From Tenericutes bacterium HGW-Tenericutes-1 (GTDB taxonomy: Bacteria > Bacillota_I > Bacilli_A > Izemoplasmatales > Hujiaoplasmataceae), in assembly GCA_002839155.1 (NCBI GenBank), contig PGXM01000001.1, forward strand, positions 186,001 through 250,000: DNA of 64,000 nucleotides, written 5' to 3'. The position numbers and the translations under genes are program-made. A model generated the notes under the pieces. It had not been told where the DNA came from, made no database searches, and was given only the letters and a program-made list of their open reading frames with translations. Shown piece by piece: positions 1 to 8,689 of this stretch; position 1 is the stretch's first letter, and every line of letters begins with the position of its first letter.

Positions 1-1025
1 CCTGACATTCCTAAAATTAAAGGTAAGTAGATTGCCAACTGTGCTGCTAAGATTTTTGCTCCTGATGAACCTGTTAAGATACCCTCAAAAAGCGTTAAAA
101 TAATGGAAGTAACCATGGATAAACCTAACAATATTGATAGCCAAGGCAACCTTTTTTTTACGGAAGATAAAACGGTTTCTGTTTTGTGATCAATATCGCC
201 AGACGATAAAGCAGCAAATTTTGCATAATCTTCTGACTTTGATTCTGAGATAATGTCCATCAAATCATCATAGGTTACTAGTCCAATCATGTGGAATTCT
301 TCATCGATAATCGGTAGTGATGAGACCCCATAGTCCTGAATCAATTGAGCGACAGATTCTTTATCATCATGAGGATGAGCAGATATAACTCTGGACTCCA
401 TAATATCTCCAATCAATTGACTGGCTCTAGCAATGATAAGATCCTTGAGCTTCAAATATCCGACAAGTTTATGCTTTTCGACAACGTATAAGATTGAAAT
501 ATATTCTGTATCCGCTGCGACAGTCGTCACTTTTTTCATGGCTTCTTTAACGGTCATTGACTTAGACAATTCAATAAAACTATTGGACATGGATGATCCA
601 ATTTCATCATCCTTATAATTCCATAGTTTTTTTAGTTCTAAACGTTTTTTAGGACTTAATAAATTGACGAGATCATAATCTTCATCGGTGTCTTCTAAAT
701 ATTGTAATAAGTCAACAGCATCATCGGAGTTCATATGGTCAATAATATTGACTGCGAATAACGATGGTACCTCTTTGATAAATTCGATTTGATCGTTATT
801 ATCAAATCTTTCAAAGATACCAGCAACCATATCTATTGGAAGTAAATTGAATACTTGAAGCCGGATATCTTTATTGACTTGAAATAATGCTTGTGCAATA
901 TCATAAGGGTGGTATTCATTGATTATTGAAACAAAATCCGTTGATTGAAGCTGCTCATTGAATAAACTAATTAATTCTTCTACGAAATCTCTTTCAGCTT
1001 CGTTGATGATTTTTTCAGTATCCAT
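1..1025 (-). CDS. mgtE: Magnesium transporter MgtE, second tandem copy (3' end off window)
   Basis: This frame is open on the minus strand from an ATG at 1025 to the left edge, about 341 codons, so the C-terminal membrane part is missing. It begins MDTEKIINEAERDFVEELIS. An MgtE N-terminal helical domain is followed by two CBS domains and the start of the channel (SSVKKRLPWLSILL, then FEGIL). It parallels the upstream paralog at 1036-2439 segment by segment. The SD (AGGAGGT, 1031-1037) overlaps the stop codon of that paralog, so the two are probably translationally coupled. The expected role is gated Mg2+ uptake across the membrane. Confidence 0.9.
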   Translation of the reverse strand, partial: MDTEKIINEAERDFVEELISLFNEQLQSTDFVSIINEYHPYDIAQALFQVNKDIRLQVFNLLPIDMVAGIFERFDNNDQIEFIKEVPSLFAVNIIDHMNSDDAVDLLQYLEDTDEDYDLVNLLSPKKRLELKKLWNYKDDEIGSSMSNSFIELSKSMTVKEAMKKVTTVAADTEYISILYVVEKHKLVGYLKLKDLIIARASQLIGDIMESRVISAHPHDDKESVAQLIQDYGVSSLPIIDEEFHMIGLVTYDDLMDIISESKSEDYAKFAALSSGDIDHKTETVLSSVKKRLPWLSILLGLSMVTSIILTLFEGILTGSSGAKILAAQLAIYLPLILGMS

Positions 1026-1035
1026 AGCGCACCTC

Positions 1036-2439
1036 CTACATCAACTCGCTAAGCATGAGCGTAGCGAGACCAAAATAAATAAGAAGCGAGATTATATCAT
1101 TGATAGTTGTAATAAAAGGACCAGATGCAACTGCTGGGTCGACTTTAATCAGTTTCATAAGTAAAGGAATCCCAGATCCAGCGATTGAAGCTGTCGTTAA
1201 CGCAACTGCAATTGAAATACTCGTAACTTTTGCAAATGTTAAAGAATCTGTCAAAGTTAATCCATCAAGTAATTTTATCACAAGCACCATGATAAACATC
1301 AAAATACCTATGACTATACCATTCACGATTCCAGTAAGAAATTCTCTTAGTAGATGTTTAAAAATATCTTTTCTTTCAGTCAACTGATTGGACGCAAAAA
1401 GTCGAATGATAACCCCTAGTGATTGAGTTCCAGTATTACCAGCCATATTTAATATGAGAGGCATAAATAATGCTAATGTCGGAATTGCAGTTAAAATTGA
1501 TTCAAATCCTGTAATGATGCCACTGGTAATTAAATTAATAAATAATAATATAATCAGCCAGGGAATGCGTTTTTTAACTGACGATACAACATTTTCAGTA
1601 TCTTCGTCAATGGTAACGTCCGTCACACCAGCGAGTCTACTATAGTCCATGTCTGATTCATAGTTCATTGTCTCAAACATATCGTCGAAAGAAACAATGC
1701 CGATGATATCATAATCATCATCTACGACAGGCAGTAATAAAAAGTCATAATTTTGCATTAAAAAAATAGCTTCTTCATTTTTTGTTTCTGGCGTTACCGT
1801 AATTAAATTGACTGTCATGATGTCAGAGATTAATTTTTCAGGTGTATTGCCTGCACTGATAATTTCCTTTAAAGAAATCGCTCCTACGAGTTTTTGATTT
1901 TCAACAACATACAAAACGTTAATAAACTCGATATCTTCTGCCATTTTAACCATGGTTTTAATAGCTTGTTTAACTGTCATATTCGGCGTTAGTTCAACAA
2001 AATTCGTATTCATAATCGAACCGACAACTGTGTCGTCGTAATCGATAAGTTGTTTAATTTCATTGCGTTTTGTAATATCAAGTAAGCCTAAATATTTAAT
2101 ATTTTCATTTCTGTCAGTAAATTCTTGCATAACGTCGACTAAATCGTCGACTTCCATGAAGTTGATGATTTTTCCTACATCAACCAAAGACATGCTCCTA
2201 AATAATAAAACTACGTCTTCCGGTTCTAGTTGTTCAAAGATATCGGCCAATTGTTTGGGGGGAAAACAAGCATATAAGATTTTCCGCTGAGAAGGGGTCA
2301 TCGCTAAGATACCGTTTGCTAAATCAAAGTTATGAAACTCGTCAAGTAATAACCGTTTTTGTTCTAACGGAATATCTTGTTTAACGATTTGAATGATTGA
2401 TTCTATCGGTGTTACTTCATATTCCATATTTTGTTCCAT
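1036..2439 (-). CDS. mgtE: Magnesium transporter MgtE
   Basis: This 467-aa protein has the full MgtE architecture: N domain (about 20-135), two CBS domains (about 136-260) and a five-helix channel domain (about 290-467). The family signature GNTGTQSLGVIIR lies near 334-346, and the Asp-containing GPFITTINDI near 441-450 matches the last channel helices. MgtE homodimers admit Mg2+ when cytosolic Mg2+ is low, sensed by the N and CBS domains. The ATG at 2439 follows GAGGAGGGA. It is the first gene of a two-gene mgtE operon. No M-box fits in the short upstream region. Confidence 0.95.
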   Translation of the reverse strand: MEQNMEYEVTPIESIIQIVKQDIPLEQKRLLLDEFHNFDLANGILAMTPSQRKILYACFPPKQLADIFEQLEPEDVVLLFRSMSLVDVGKIINFMEVDDLVDVMQEFTDRNENIKYLGLLDITKRNEIKQLIDYDDTVVGSIMNTNFVELTPNMTVKQAIKTMVKMAEDIEFINVLYVVENQKLVGAISLKEIISAGNTPEKLISDIMTVNLITVTPETKNEEAIFLMQNYDFLLLPVVDDDYDIIGIVSFDDMFETMNYESDMDYSRLAGVTDVTIDEDTENVVSSVKKRIPWLIILLFINLITSGIITGFESILTAIPTLALFMPLILNMAGNTGTQSLGVIIRLFASNQLTERKDIFKHLLREFLTGIVNGIVIGILMFIMVLVIKLLDGLTLTDSLTFAKVTSISIAVALTTASIAGSGIPLLMKLIKVDPAVASGPFITTINDIISLLIYFGLATLMLSELM

Positions 2440-2461
2440 AACATCCCTCCTCTTTGTGAAA

Positions 2462-2490
2462 ATTCTAACACTTTATATAATAAAACACAA
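2462..2490 (-). promoter_or_regulatory. Candidate promoter of the mgtE pair
   Basis: On the minus strand, TTGTGT (2485-2490) and TAGAAT (2462-2467) are 17 bp apart, about 23 bp upstream of the first mgtE start. The match is moderate. Confidence 0.45.
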
Positions 2491-2500
2491 CGTAAATTGA

Positions 2501-2527
2501 AAAAGAAAAGGCTGGATAATCCAGCCT
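2501..2527 (-). terminator. Rho-independent terminator after ftsZ
   Basis: Read on the minus strand, AGGCTGG and CCAGCCT pair around an ATTAT loop and are followed by a T-rich tract. It starts 6 bp after the ftsZ stop codon. Confidence 0.85.
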
Positions 2528-2532
2528 AATTG

Positions 2533-3705
2533 CTATTTTTTAAACCGATCTCGAAGCCAAGATGGAATTGCGACATCTTCTGTCTCTTCCTCAACTTTTT
2601 TTGGCATTTTATCTTGTTCTTTTTTTAGTTTTTCTTCTTTTTTCAAATCTTTTTTGGACTTAGGTGAAGGCTTGGTTATCACTTCATCGACTTTCGGTTG
2701 AGAGTTTTGATTGTTCTCAGCACGTTGAATCGTTGTTTCCTTGAAAAGTGGATCTTCTAGGTAACCCGTTGCAATAACGGTAACAATGATTTCATCATCT
2801 AAATCTGTATTGATGGCACTACCATAAATAACATTAATTTCCGTTGTCGAACTTTTGCGAATTTCTTCAATAATTTCATTGACTTCATATAATGATGCAT
2901 TAAAGCCAGACGTAATATTAACGATAGCATCCGTTGCGCCATTAATGGATGTTTCTAATAGCGGACTACGAATGGCTGCTCTTGCTGATTCAACAGCACG
3001 ATTTTCACCAGAAGCGATACCAATACCCATTAATGCGGTTCCTTTATCTTTCATAACGGTTTTAATATCGGCAAAGTCAACATTGACAACACCAGGAACA
3101 GCGATAATTTCCGTGATTCCTTGAACACCTTGACGTAAAATGTTATCCGCTTCACGGAAAGCATCTAAATAAGGTGTGTCTTTTTCAACAATATAAAGTA
3201 ACTTGTCATTTGGAATGACGATTAATGTATCGACGAAAGGTTTGAGTTCTTCAAGACCTTGCATTGCAACTGAGGCTCTTTTACGTCCTTCAAAACCAAA
3301 AGGTTTTGTCACAATACCAATGGTTAAACAACCCATTTCTCTAGCAATTCTAGCGATAACAGGGGCTGCGCCCGTACCGGTTCCACCACCCATACCTGCG
3401 GTGATGAAAACCATGTCAGTATCAGCTAAAATTTCACGAATTTCGTCTTCAGATTCTAAAGCAGCTTGACGTCCAACTTCAGGATTTGCACCAGCTCCAA
3501 GTCCTCTGGTTAACATTTTGCCGAGTTGTAAACGAACATCCGCTTTTGATAATCTTAAAACTTGAGCGTCAGTATTGACTGCGACAAATTCTACGCCTTG
3601 AACATCATTTTCGATCATGCGATTAATTGCAGATCCACCGCCGCCACCCACTCCGATGACTTTAATTACGGGTTTTTGATTAAATTTCTCGTTGATATCA
3701 AACAT
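2533..3705 (-). CDS. ftsZ: Cell division protein FtsZ
   Basis: FtsZ is a tubulin-like GTPase that polymerises into the division ring. The 390-aa protein has the nucleotide-binding start [17 protein letters not shown], the tubulin signature [10 protein letters not shown] (about 106-115) and the NTDAQVL segment. A charged Lys/Glu-rich linker (about 320-377) precedes a conserved C-terminal peptide, IPSWLRDRF, used by FtsA/SepF-type partners. No ftsA or other dcw gene is adjacent, so it stands outside a division cluster. The ATG at 3705 follows GGAGGT. It is monocistronic: its own promoters lie upstream and a terminator follows directly. Confidence 0.98.
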   Translation of the reverse strand: MFDINEKFNQKPVIKVIGVGGGGGSAINRMIENDVQGVEFVAVNTDAQVLRLSKADVRLQLGKMLTRGLGAGANPEVGRQAALESEDEIREILADTDMVFITAGMGGGTGTGAAPVIARIAREMGCLTIGIVTKPFGFEGRKRASVAMQGLEELKPFVDTLIVIPNDKLLYIVEKDTPYLDAFREADNILRQGVQGITEIIAVPGVVNVDFADIKTVMKDKGTALMGIGIASGENRAVESARAAIRSPLLETSINGATDAIVNITSGFNASLYEVNEIIEEIRKSSTTEINVIYGSAINTDLDDEIIVTVIATGYLEDPLFKETTIQRAENNQNSQPKVDEVITKPSPKSKKDLKKEEKLKKEQDKMPKKVEEETEDVAIPSWLRDRFKK

Positions 3706-3736
3706 AAACTACCTCCGTAGCCAATCCTTATAAACT

Positions 3737-3764
3737 ATGTTATCACACATGCCAGTATTATCAA
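3737..3764 (-). promoter_or_regulatory. Candidate proximal ftsZ promoter
   Basis: On the minus strand, TTGATA (3759-3764) and TAACAT (3737-3742) are 16 bp apart, 32 bp upstream of the ftsZ start. This is weaker than the distal candidate at 3813-3841. Confidence 0.35.
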
Positions 3765-3812
3765 ATAAGGCAATAGAAAATAGTCTTCTTATTATTTAAT
3801 TAACTATTATTT

Positions 3813-3841
3813 ATTATACGAGAGAACTTACTTTTTTACAA
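3813..3841 (-). promoter_or_regulatory. Distal ftsZ promoter
   Basis: On the minus strand, TTGTAA (3836-3841) and TATAAT (3813-3818) are exactly 17 bp apart, giving an ftsZ leader of about 100 nt. The -35 box overlaps a perfect palindrome at 3837-3852. Confidence 0.6.
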
Positions 3842-3852
3842 CAGGTGTTGTA
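3837..3852. promoter_or_regulatory. Palindrome over the ftsZ -35 box, possible operator
   Basis: TACAACAGGTGTTGTA is a perfect 7-2-7 inverted repeat overlapping the -35 element of the distal ftsZ promoter. It is not followed by T residues on the ftsZ strand, so it is not a terminator. The same 7-mer half-site recurs in a palindrome upstream of yhhQ (5735-5750). The rest of 3853-3966 shows nothing recognisable. Confidence 0.4.
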
Positions 3853-3966
3853 CAGATTTCGAATAGAAGTAAATAAAGGTTTATCTAGGGTTAATACATT
3901 CGTAATAATCCAATTTGATGAAATCCATGATTAAGATAACACAAAACGAACACGATTTCAAGTTGA

Positions 3967-5091
<1,125 letters not shown>

Positions 5092-5664
5092 TTATAGTAT
5101 AATCCCGTAAACTTCTCCGGAAATACCAGCTGCATTTCCTTCATCAGTATCAATATGCATAGCTGTTTCAAAATCGCCACGGACACGAATAACAACATCA
5201 TCAAAAATTAATGAACGATCTTTAGTAGGAATCTTTACTTGAACGATTTGTTTATCCATTAAACCAAATCTAACAGCGTCAAGGGGCGTAACATGAATAT
5301 GACGTTTCGCAATAATAACGCCTTCAGAAATTTCAACAGATCCTTTAGGACCTACGATTCTACAAGGTGCCGTTTTAAAAATATCTCCGGATTCACGGAT
5401 GGGAGCAGCAATACCAATACTTCTTGCATCCGTTAATGATAATTCAACTTGAGTGTCTTTTCTAACAGGGCCTAAAATGGTGATATTGGGTAATTCTTTC
5501 TTTGGACCGACGACTGTAACTCTTTCTTCAGCGGCGAACTGTCCAGGTTGTGATAACATCTTCTTGACCGTTAATTCATAACCAGGTCCAAACAATGTTT
5601 CTAAGTCTGATTGAGAGAGATGAATGTGACGAGCTGATATTTCTACTAATACTTTTCTTTCCAT
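5092..5664 (-). CDS. pduL: PduL-type phosphate acyltransferase (phosphotransacetylase)
   Basis: PduL interconverts acyl-CoA and acyl phosphate and is unrelated to Pta. The 190-aa protein has two PduL halves, each with a metal-ligand His motif: ARHIHL (about 11-16) and KRHIHV (about 120-125). No microcompartment shell genes are nearby and there is no N-terminal encapsulation extension. The likely role is therefore cytosolic acetyl-CoA to acetyl phosphate conversion for ATP production, which is inferred. AGGAGGT precedes the ATG at 5664. It appears to be the first gene of a pduL-tgt unit. Confidence 0.9.
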   Translation of the reverse strand: MERKVLVEISARHIHLSQSDLETLFGPGYELTVKKMLSQPGQFAAEERVTVVGPKKELPNITILGPVRKDTQVELSLTDARSIGIAAPIRESGDIFKTAPCRIVGPKGSVEISEGVIIAKRHIHVTPLDAVRFGLMDKQIVQVKIPTKDRSLIFDDVVIRVRGDFETAMHIDTDEGNAAGISGEVYGIIL

Positions 5665-5690
5665 ATGGTACCTCCTAAAATGTCATAAAT

Positions 5691-5719
5691 ATTTTACTAC
5701 TTTTCGCATGTTTTTTCAA
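5691..5719 (-). promoter_or_regulatory. pduL-tgt promoter
   Basis: On the minus strand, TTGAAA (5714-5719) and TAAAAT (5691-5696) are 17 bp apart, about 27 bp upstream of the pduL start. Confidence 0.6.
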
Positions 5720-5734
5720 TGAAATATACTTTAT

Positions 5735-5750
5735 TGTTGTATTTACAACA
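5735..5750. promoter_or_regulatory. Palindrome between pduL and yhhQ, possible operator
   Basis: TGTTGTATTTACAACA is a perfect 7-2-7 inverted repeat just upstream of the yhhQ -10 element and about 16 bp upstream of the pduL -35. Its half-site is the 7-mer that forms the ftsZ upstream palindrome (3837-3852), in the opposite arrangement. Confidence 0.4.
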
Positions 5751-5756
5751 CATTTT

Positions 5757-5764
5757 GATATAAT
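5757..5764 (+). promoter_or_regulatory. yhhQ promoter (extended -10)
   Basis: An extended -10 element, TGATATAAT, ends at 5764. The predicted start near 5771 places the riboswitch at the very 5' end of the transcript. A -35 box is poor. Confidence 0.55.
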
Positions 5765-5770
5765 GAATGA

Positions 5771-5817
5771 GCAACGCAGTTCGAAATCCATCCTGCGTAA
5801 ACAAAACTAGGAGGAAA
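5771..5817 (+). ncRNA. preQ1-I riboswitch
   Basis: The short leader forms a 6-bp stem, ACGCAG (5774-5779) with CTGCGT (5793-5798), closing a 13-nt loop. An A-rich tail (AAACAAAACTA) runs straight into the SD AGGAGG. The loop contains TCC that can pair with GGA of the SD, which is the H-type pseudoknot logic of class I preQ1 riboswitches. Size and tail match known members such as the Thermoanaerobacter one. Ligand binding would hide the SD and lower translation of yhhQ. The downstream transporter supports the call. Confidence 0.88.
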
Positions 5818-5821
5818 CACA

Positions 5822-6502
5822 ATGCCCAACGAATTATTATGGATTATTTTTGCTTTAATGAATTTTATATTATTTATTGTTTGTTACAAATTGTTTGGAA
5901 AAACAGGTGTTTTTGTTTGGATTGCCATGGGAACCATTTTGGCGAATATTCAGGTTATGAAGACTGTCACTTTATTTGGTATTGAAGCAACTTTAGGCAA
6001 TATCATGTATGGTACTATTTTTCTAGCAACTGATGCACTAAGTGAAAAATATGGTAAAAAGTCTGCACAAAAAGCAGTTTACTTAGGTTTTTTCACATTA
6101 GCCGTTTCGATAATTATCATGCAAATAGCATTACAGTTTAACCCTAATCAATATGATACCGCACAACCACATTTAGACGCTATTTTTGGATTTTATTTGC
6201 GAGTTGCAGGCGCAAGTCTGATTGCCTATTTGATAAGTCAGACATTAGACGTATACATCTTTAATAAAATTAAAGACAGACTGCCAGATACAAAATGGCT
6301 TTGGGTTAGAAATAATGTCGCTACTATAATCAGCCAAATATTTGATACAGCGATTTTCGTCTCAATAGCTTTTATTGGTGTGATGGATTCTGACATCCTT
6401 TGGCAAATATTCATCTCAACATTTGTCATAAAAATGATGGTTGCGTTATTAGATACACCTTTTGTTTATCTTGTTAAGAAAATCACTCCATTAAATGATT
6501 AA
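5822..6502 (+). CDS. yhhQ: Queuosine precursor transporter, YhhQ family
   Basis: This 226-aa integral membrane protein of the VUT/YhhQ family (COG1738) has about six hydrophobic segments and the family stretch ATDALSEKYGKKSAQKAVYLG (split here: ATDALSEKYGKK, then AVYLGF). E. coli YhhQ imports preQ0/preQ1. A preQ1 riboswitch in its leader, with queA immediately convergent and tgt nearby, indicates uptake of preQ1 for tRNA modification. The ATG at 5822 follows AGGAGGAAACACA. A terminator follows its stop. It is one of the few plus-strand genes in the window. Confidence 0.93.
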   Translation: MPNELLWIIFALMNFILFIVCYKLFGKTGVFVWIAMGTILANIQVMKTVTLFGIEATLGNIMYGTIFLATDALSEKYGKKSAQKAVYLGFFTLAVSIIIMQIALQFNPNQYDTAQPHLDAIFGFYLRVAGASLIAYLISQTLDVYIFNKIKDRLPDTKWLWVRNNVATIISQIFDTAIFVSIAFIGVMDSDILWQIFISTFVIKMMVALLDTPFVYLVKKITPLND

Positions 6503-6523
6503 AGGGCTTTCGCCCTTTTTTTT
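6501..6523 (+). terminator. Terminator after yhhQ
   Basis: AAAGGGC and GCCCTTT pair around TTTC and a run of T residues follows. It separates convergent yhhQ and queA. Confidence 0.88.
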
Positions 6524-6527
6524 ATTG

Positions 6528-7559
6528 TCAAAATTTATGAATAAACATGGAATCTCCAAAGGAAAAGAAACGATATTTTTCTTCAACGGCTTTTTGATAT
6601 GCGTTTAAGATAATATCTTTAGAAGAAAATGCTGAAACTAGCATAATGAGCGTTGATTTTGGAAGATGAAAATTCGTAATTAAAGCATCAATAGCCTGAA
6701 ATTTAAAACCGGGATAAATAAAAATATCTGTCCATCCAGAATCTTTTATGAAATCACCATGTTTTTGATAAATTGATTCAAGAGTTCTAGTGGTTGTCGT
6801 ACCAACCGAAATGATTCTTCGGTTTTCCTTTTTCGCTAACTTTAAAATGTCAACTGTCTCTTGTTCTAACCGGTAAAATTCAGAATGCATTTTATGGTTT
6901 AAAACATCATCGACTGCGACAGGACGAAATGTTCCTAATCCAACATGGAGCGTTAGCGTACAAACGATAACCCCCATCTTTTTGATGGAATCTAGTAGTT
7001 CATTGGTAAAATGCAAACCAGCTGTCGGAGCTGCGGCACTACCAACTGCTTTAGAATATACCGTTTGATAGCGATCAGGGTCTTCTAGTCGTTCATGAAT
7101 ATAAGGGGGCAGTGGCATTTCTCCCAATTGATCCAAGATTTCTAAGAAAATACCTTTATAAATCATCTCAAAATGACGGATGCCCTCTTCGCCTTCTTTG
7201 ATACATTTCGCAGTAAGAAAACCATTCCCAAACTCAATTTCAGTGCCGACTTTCACTCTTTTTGCAGGCTTTGCCAATGTTTCCCATATGTTATTACCCA
7301 GTTCGGTTAATAATAAGACTTCGATGATTGCATTCGTTTCTTTTTTCACGCCTAATAGTCGAGCTGGAAGAACTTTGGTATCATTCAATACTAAAACATC
7401 ACCTGCATTTAAATAATGGGTGATATTTCTAAAAATATCATGTTTCAGATTAGTTGAAAAACGATCAACTAATAAAAGTTTGGAAGCACTTCGGTCTGAA
7501 AGCGGGGTTTGAGCAATTAATTCTTCGGGTAAGTAGTAATCAAAATCAGATGTTTTCAT
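6528..7559 (-). CDS. queA: S-adenosylmethionine:tRNA ribosyltransferase-isomerase QueA
   Basis: QueA transfers and isomerises the ribosyl group of SAM onto preQ1-tRNA to give epoxyqueuosine. The 343-aa protein has the family start ([20 protein letters not shown]), [12 protein letters not shown], and [10 protein letters not shown] followed by [10 protein letters not shown]. Its ATG overlaps the ruvB stop (ATGA), so the two are translationally coupled. With Tgt and YhhQ this completes a route from imported preQ1 to oQ-tRNA; the epoxide reductase (QueG/QueH) is not in the window. Confidence 0.97.
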   Translation of the reverse strand: MKTSDFDYYLPEELIAQTPLSDRSASKLLLVDRFSTNLKHDIFRNITHYLNAGDVLVLNDTKVLPARLLGVKKETNAIIEVLLLTELGNNIWETLAKPAKRVKVGTEIEFGNGFLTAKCIKEGEEGIRHFEMIYKGIFLEILDQLGEMPLPPYIHERLEDPDRYQTVYSKAVGSAAAPTAGLHFTNELLDSIKKMGVIVCTLTLHVGLGTFRPVAVDDVLNHKMHSEFYRLEQETVDILKLAKKENRRIISVGTTTTRTLESIYQKHGDFIKDSGWTDIFIYPGFKFQAIDALITNFHLPKSTLIMLVSAFSSKDIILNAYQKAVEEKYRFFSFGDSMFIHKF

Positions 7560-8563
7560 TCAAATAACGTTCCTTGAAAAGATTTTTTGAGATGTTTATA
7601 AGCCTTTTCGGTGACGACACGTCCTCTTGGAGTTCGACTGATAAACCCTTTTTGAATCAAGAAAGGTTCATAGACATCTTCTAATGTTTGCGGATCTTCG
7701 CTGATGGAGGTGGCGATGGTTTCTAATCCAACGGGTCCTCCATGATATTTTTCTATGATTCCTAATAAATATTCACGATCTTTTCGATCAAGACCTGATT
7801 CATCAATTTTTAATTTCTCTAACGCAATTTTAGTGATATCTACAGTGATGACACCATCACTTAAGATATCAGCGTAATCTCTAACTCTTCTAAATAGTCG
7901 GTTAACAATACGTGGTGTTCCTCTACTTCGTTTTGCTAATTCTTGAATCGCGTATTCATGAATATCACAATTATAGATACTTGCGGTTCTTCTGCAAATA
8001 GTCTCTAAATCTTGATCATTATAAAATTCAAGTTTATGAACAATGCCAAAACGGTCTCGTAACGGACCCGTTAAGTCTCCAAAACGAGTTGTCGCCCCTA
8101 TGAGAGTAAAAGGAGGTAAGTCCACACGAATTGATTTAGCACCAGAATCTTTTCCGACAACGATATCGATGACAAAATCTTCCATCGATGAATATAAAAT
8201 TTCTTCAACGATTTTAGGTAACCGATGGATTTCATCAATAAATAAGACATCGCCCGGTTCAAGACTGGTCAGTATCGCTGCTAAATCTCCAGTTCTTTCG
8301 ATTGTGGGTCCACTGACTACCTTCATTGAAACGCCAAGTTCATTAGCGATAACTTGTGCAAGGGTTGTTTTACCAAGCCCAGGAGGGCCATAAAGCAATA
8401 CGTGATCTAAAGACTCATTTCGCTTTCTAGCAGCCTCAACTGCAATCTGAATCATTTCTTTGACGCTTGTCTGACCAATATATTCATTAAAATGTTGCGG
8501 TCTTAATGTTGCTTCAACTTCATCGTCCATTAATAAGTGATTCGTTAAAATGCGTTTGTCCAT
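7556..8563 (-). CDS. ruvB: Holliday junction DNA helicase RuvB
   Basis: RuvB is the AAA+ motor that drives branch migration with RuvA. It shows Walker A (GPPGLGKTT), Walker B (LFIDEIHRL), sensor [17 protein letters not shown] and a C-terminal winged helix ([20 protein letters not shown]). A GTG at 8572 is in frame, but the SD GAGGTG overlaps it and is well spaced from the ATG at 8563, so 335 aa is preferred. The stop is TGA. ruvA, usually directly upstream, is absent; the region upstream is divergent. Confidence 0.97.
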   Translation of the reverse strand: MDKRILTNHLLMDDEVEATLRPQHFNEYIGQTSVKEMIQIAVEAARKRNESLDHVLLYGPPGLGKTTLAQVIANELGVSMKVVSGPTIERTGDLAAILTSLEPGDVLFIDEIHRLPKIVEEILYSSMEDFVIDIVVGKDSGAKSIRVDLPPFTLIGATTRFGDLTGPLRDRFGIVHKLEFYNDQDLETICRRTASIYNCDIHEYAIQELAKRSRGTPRIVNRLFRRVRDYADILSDGVITVDITKIALEKLKIDESGLDRKDREYLLGIIEKYHGGPVGLETIATSISEDPQTLEDVYEPFLIQKGFISRTPRGRVVTEKAYKHLKKSFQGTLFE

Positions 8564-8581
8564 AGATAGCACCTCAATAAC

Positions 8582-8590
8582 ATTATACCA
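8582..8590 (-). promoter_or_regulatory. ruvB-queA promoter (extended -10)
   Basis: On the minus strand the extended -10 TGGTATAAT lies about 20 bp upstream of the ruvB ATG, so the leader is very short. No good -35 is seen. Confidence 0.5.
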
Positions 8591-8596
8591 AATAAT

Positions 8597-8616
8597 TACT
8601 TATTTTAAGATAAGTA
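8597..8616. repeat. Inverted repeat between ruvB and the coiled-coil operon
   Basis: TACTTAT and ATAAGTA form a perfect 7-6-7 inverted repeat midway between the two divergent promoters. It may be an operator or only AT-rich coincidence. Confidence 0.3.
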
Positions 8617-8631
8617 TTTCATGTTCTTTTA

Positions 8632-8660
8632 TTGTATTTAAACAAGACATAATATATAAT
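8632..8660 (+). promoter_or_regulatory. Promoter of the giant coiled-coil operon
   Basis: TTGTAT (8632-8637) and a perfect TATAAT (8655-8660) are 17 bp apart, about 30 bp upstream of the start codon. Confidence 0.7.
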
Positions 8661-8689
8661 AAAGTCAAAAGGTTCGAAGAGGTGAGGAA

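Noticed and set aside
2440-2500. M-box riboswitch for mgtE
   Set aside because: Under 70 bp lie between the mgtE start and the region of the ftsZ terminator, too short for an M-box, and no conserved core is visible.
5092-5664. Microcompartment (pdu/eut) locus
   Set aside because: No shell or signature enzyme genes; PduL lacks an encapsulation extension.
5767-5985. 72-codon frame starting at 5767
   Set aside because: It overlaps the riboswitch and yhhQ in another frame, with no SD.
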